Origin: Mycobacterium numidiamassiliense
GTDB lineage: Bacteria; Actinomycetota; Actinomycetes; Mycobacteriales; Mycobacteriaceae
Direction of reading: 5' to 3'
Length of the DNA: 64,000 nucleotides
NCBI RefSeq assembly: GCF_900157365.1
Contig: NZ_FUEZ01000004.1
Location: 1,351,066 to 1,415,065 of the forward strand
Below, piece after piece: positions 63,540-64,000 of this stretch. A program made the translations under genes and the position numbers. The notes beneath the pieces were generated by a model, which worked only from the letters and a program-made list of their open reading frames with translations, was not told the DNA's origin and ran no database searches. The stretch's first letter is position 1. Each line of letters opens with the position of its first letter.

Positions 63540-64000
63540 TCAAATCAGGAAAGCGAGTGTCTCGACCGGGCCGCTTGCGTCGATCAGGTGCACGATCTTA
63601 CGAATCAGCCGCGGGCCTTCCGGGGACAAGCGAATCGTGTGGATAACCCGACCGGACCAGAAGCGTTGACGCACACGGTATTCAAACAATGCGAAGTTGG
63701 ATTCGACCGTGACGTTGTCGGCACCCGCGTCCACCACCTCGCTGTTGGAGATCACCCGCCGCATCACCGACGGTGGCGTCTGGGAGTGCCGGTTGCCGGT
63801 GTTGAGCTGCGCCACCCGGCTCTTGATCCGCCGCCGGTTGTCGTTGATGTAGGCCAGCGTGGTGCGCGGGTCGTCGTCGGGGTGCATCGGGACGCGATAC
63901 TCAACCGTGTCGTCGTCATCGGCCCACAGCGCCTCCCACTCCGAGTAGCGGCCCTCGTCGGCCAGGCGGGCCTCCAGATACAGAAACGACAGGATCTCGG
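63540..64000 (-). CDS. Ring-hydroxylating dioxygenase beta subunit (5' cut by window edge)
   Basis: About 152 residues visible; the N-terminus lies outside the window. FLYLEARLADEGRYSEWEAL then WADDDDTVEYRVPM, RVAQLNTGNRHSQTPPS, NVTVESNFALFEYRVRQRFWSGR and the C-terminal IRKIVHLIDAS are the structural (beta) chain of Rieske dioxygenases. It stabilises the alpha chain and does not bind metal itself. The alpha gene is expected upstream, beyond 64000. First visible gene of the 55.3-64 kb operon. Confidence 0.93.
   Translation of the reverse strand, partial: EILSFLYLEARLADEGRYSEWEALWADDDDTVEYRVPMHPDDDPRTTLAYINDNRRRIKSRVAQLNTGNRHSQTPPSVMRRVISNSEVVDAGADNVTVESNFALFEYRVRQRFWSGRVIHTIRLSPEGPRLIRKIVHLIDASGPVETLAFLI

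Overview
The window looks like part of a Mycobacterium/Mycolicibacterium chromosome. It is GC-rich throughout, has many GTG starts and ATGA/GTGA start-stop overlaps, and carries mycobacterial hallmarks: mycofactocin-type SDRs, a TIGR00027-type methyltransferase, a DUF2889 protein, a CxxHxxC...CP 3Fe-4S ferredoxin with P450s, and LLM/F420-type oxidoreductases. I see no rRNA, tRNA, CRISPR array, transposase or phage gene. The genus is inferred from gene content.

Nearly every gene fits CoA-dependent breakdown of a hydrophobic, probably cyclic or branched, carboxylic acid. There are six acyl-CoA ligases (two frameshifted), seven acyl-CoA dehydrogenase genes with nine dehydrogenase domains, three CoA-transferase-type genes, three thiolase/aldolase-type genes, two MaoC-type hydratases, two crotonases, four SDRs, two P450s, two LLM oxidoreductases, three amidohydrolases and a ring-hydroxylating dioxygenase beta subunit. 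Paired alpha/beta acyl-CoA dehydrogenases with MaoC, DUF35 and Ltp-type proteins are typical of steroid side-chain and ring catabolism. The actual substrate cannot be read from sequence.

Layout. 1-3.3 kb (+): end of an aldehyde dehydrogenase, CaiB, VOC protein, SDR. 3.4-11.7 kb (-): a six-gene operon running thiolase, P450, ligase, fused dehydrogenase, CoA-transferase-like protein, SDR. 11.8-14.5 kb (+): ligase, a 100-residue protein, AveC-like membrane protein. 14.5-24.3 kb: methyltransferase, amidohydrolase, TetR with two flavin-barrel proteins, DUF2889/DUF35/thiolase, and a MaoC/Ltp/ligase operon. 24.3-33.6 kb: tandem-TetR regulator, amidohydrolase, dehydrogenases and ferredoxin. 33.7-41.8 kb (+): ligase, SDR, double-hotdog hydratase, dehydrogenase, crotonase, alpha/beta hydrolase, broken ligase. 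41.9-44.0 kb: a scarred junction with an epimerase stub and a CaiB. 44.0-54.6 kb: two AveC-like proteins, amidohydrolase, P450, mycofactocin SDR, a periplasmic-binding-like protein, two DapB-like proteins and an LLM enzyme. 54.6-64 kb (-): TetR, thioesterase, hydrolase, LLM, dehydrogenase, flavin reductase, ALDH, crotonase, ligase and the dioxygenase beta subunit.

The most unusual parts are: three divergent AveC-like membrane proteins sharing a W-x(2)-[ED]...Y...P signature; a 20-bp perfect palindrome at 46860 with a near copy at 54578 that bracket one module next to a TetR gene; two fused alpha/beta dehydrogenases with opposite domain order; a two-headed TetR facing two direct-repeat sites; and several decay scars (two frameshifted ligases, an epimerase stub, a thioesterase-tail relic).
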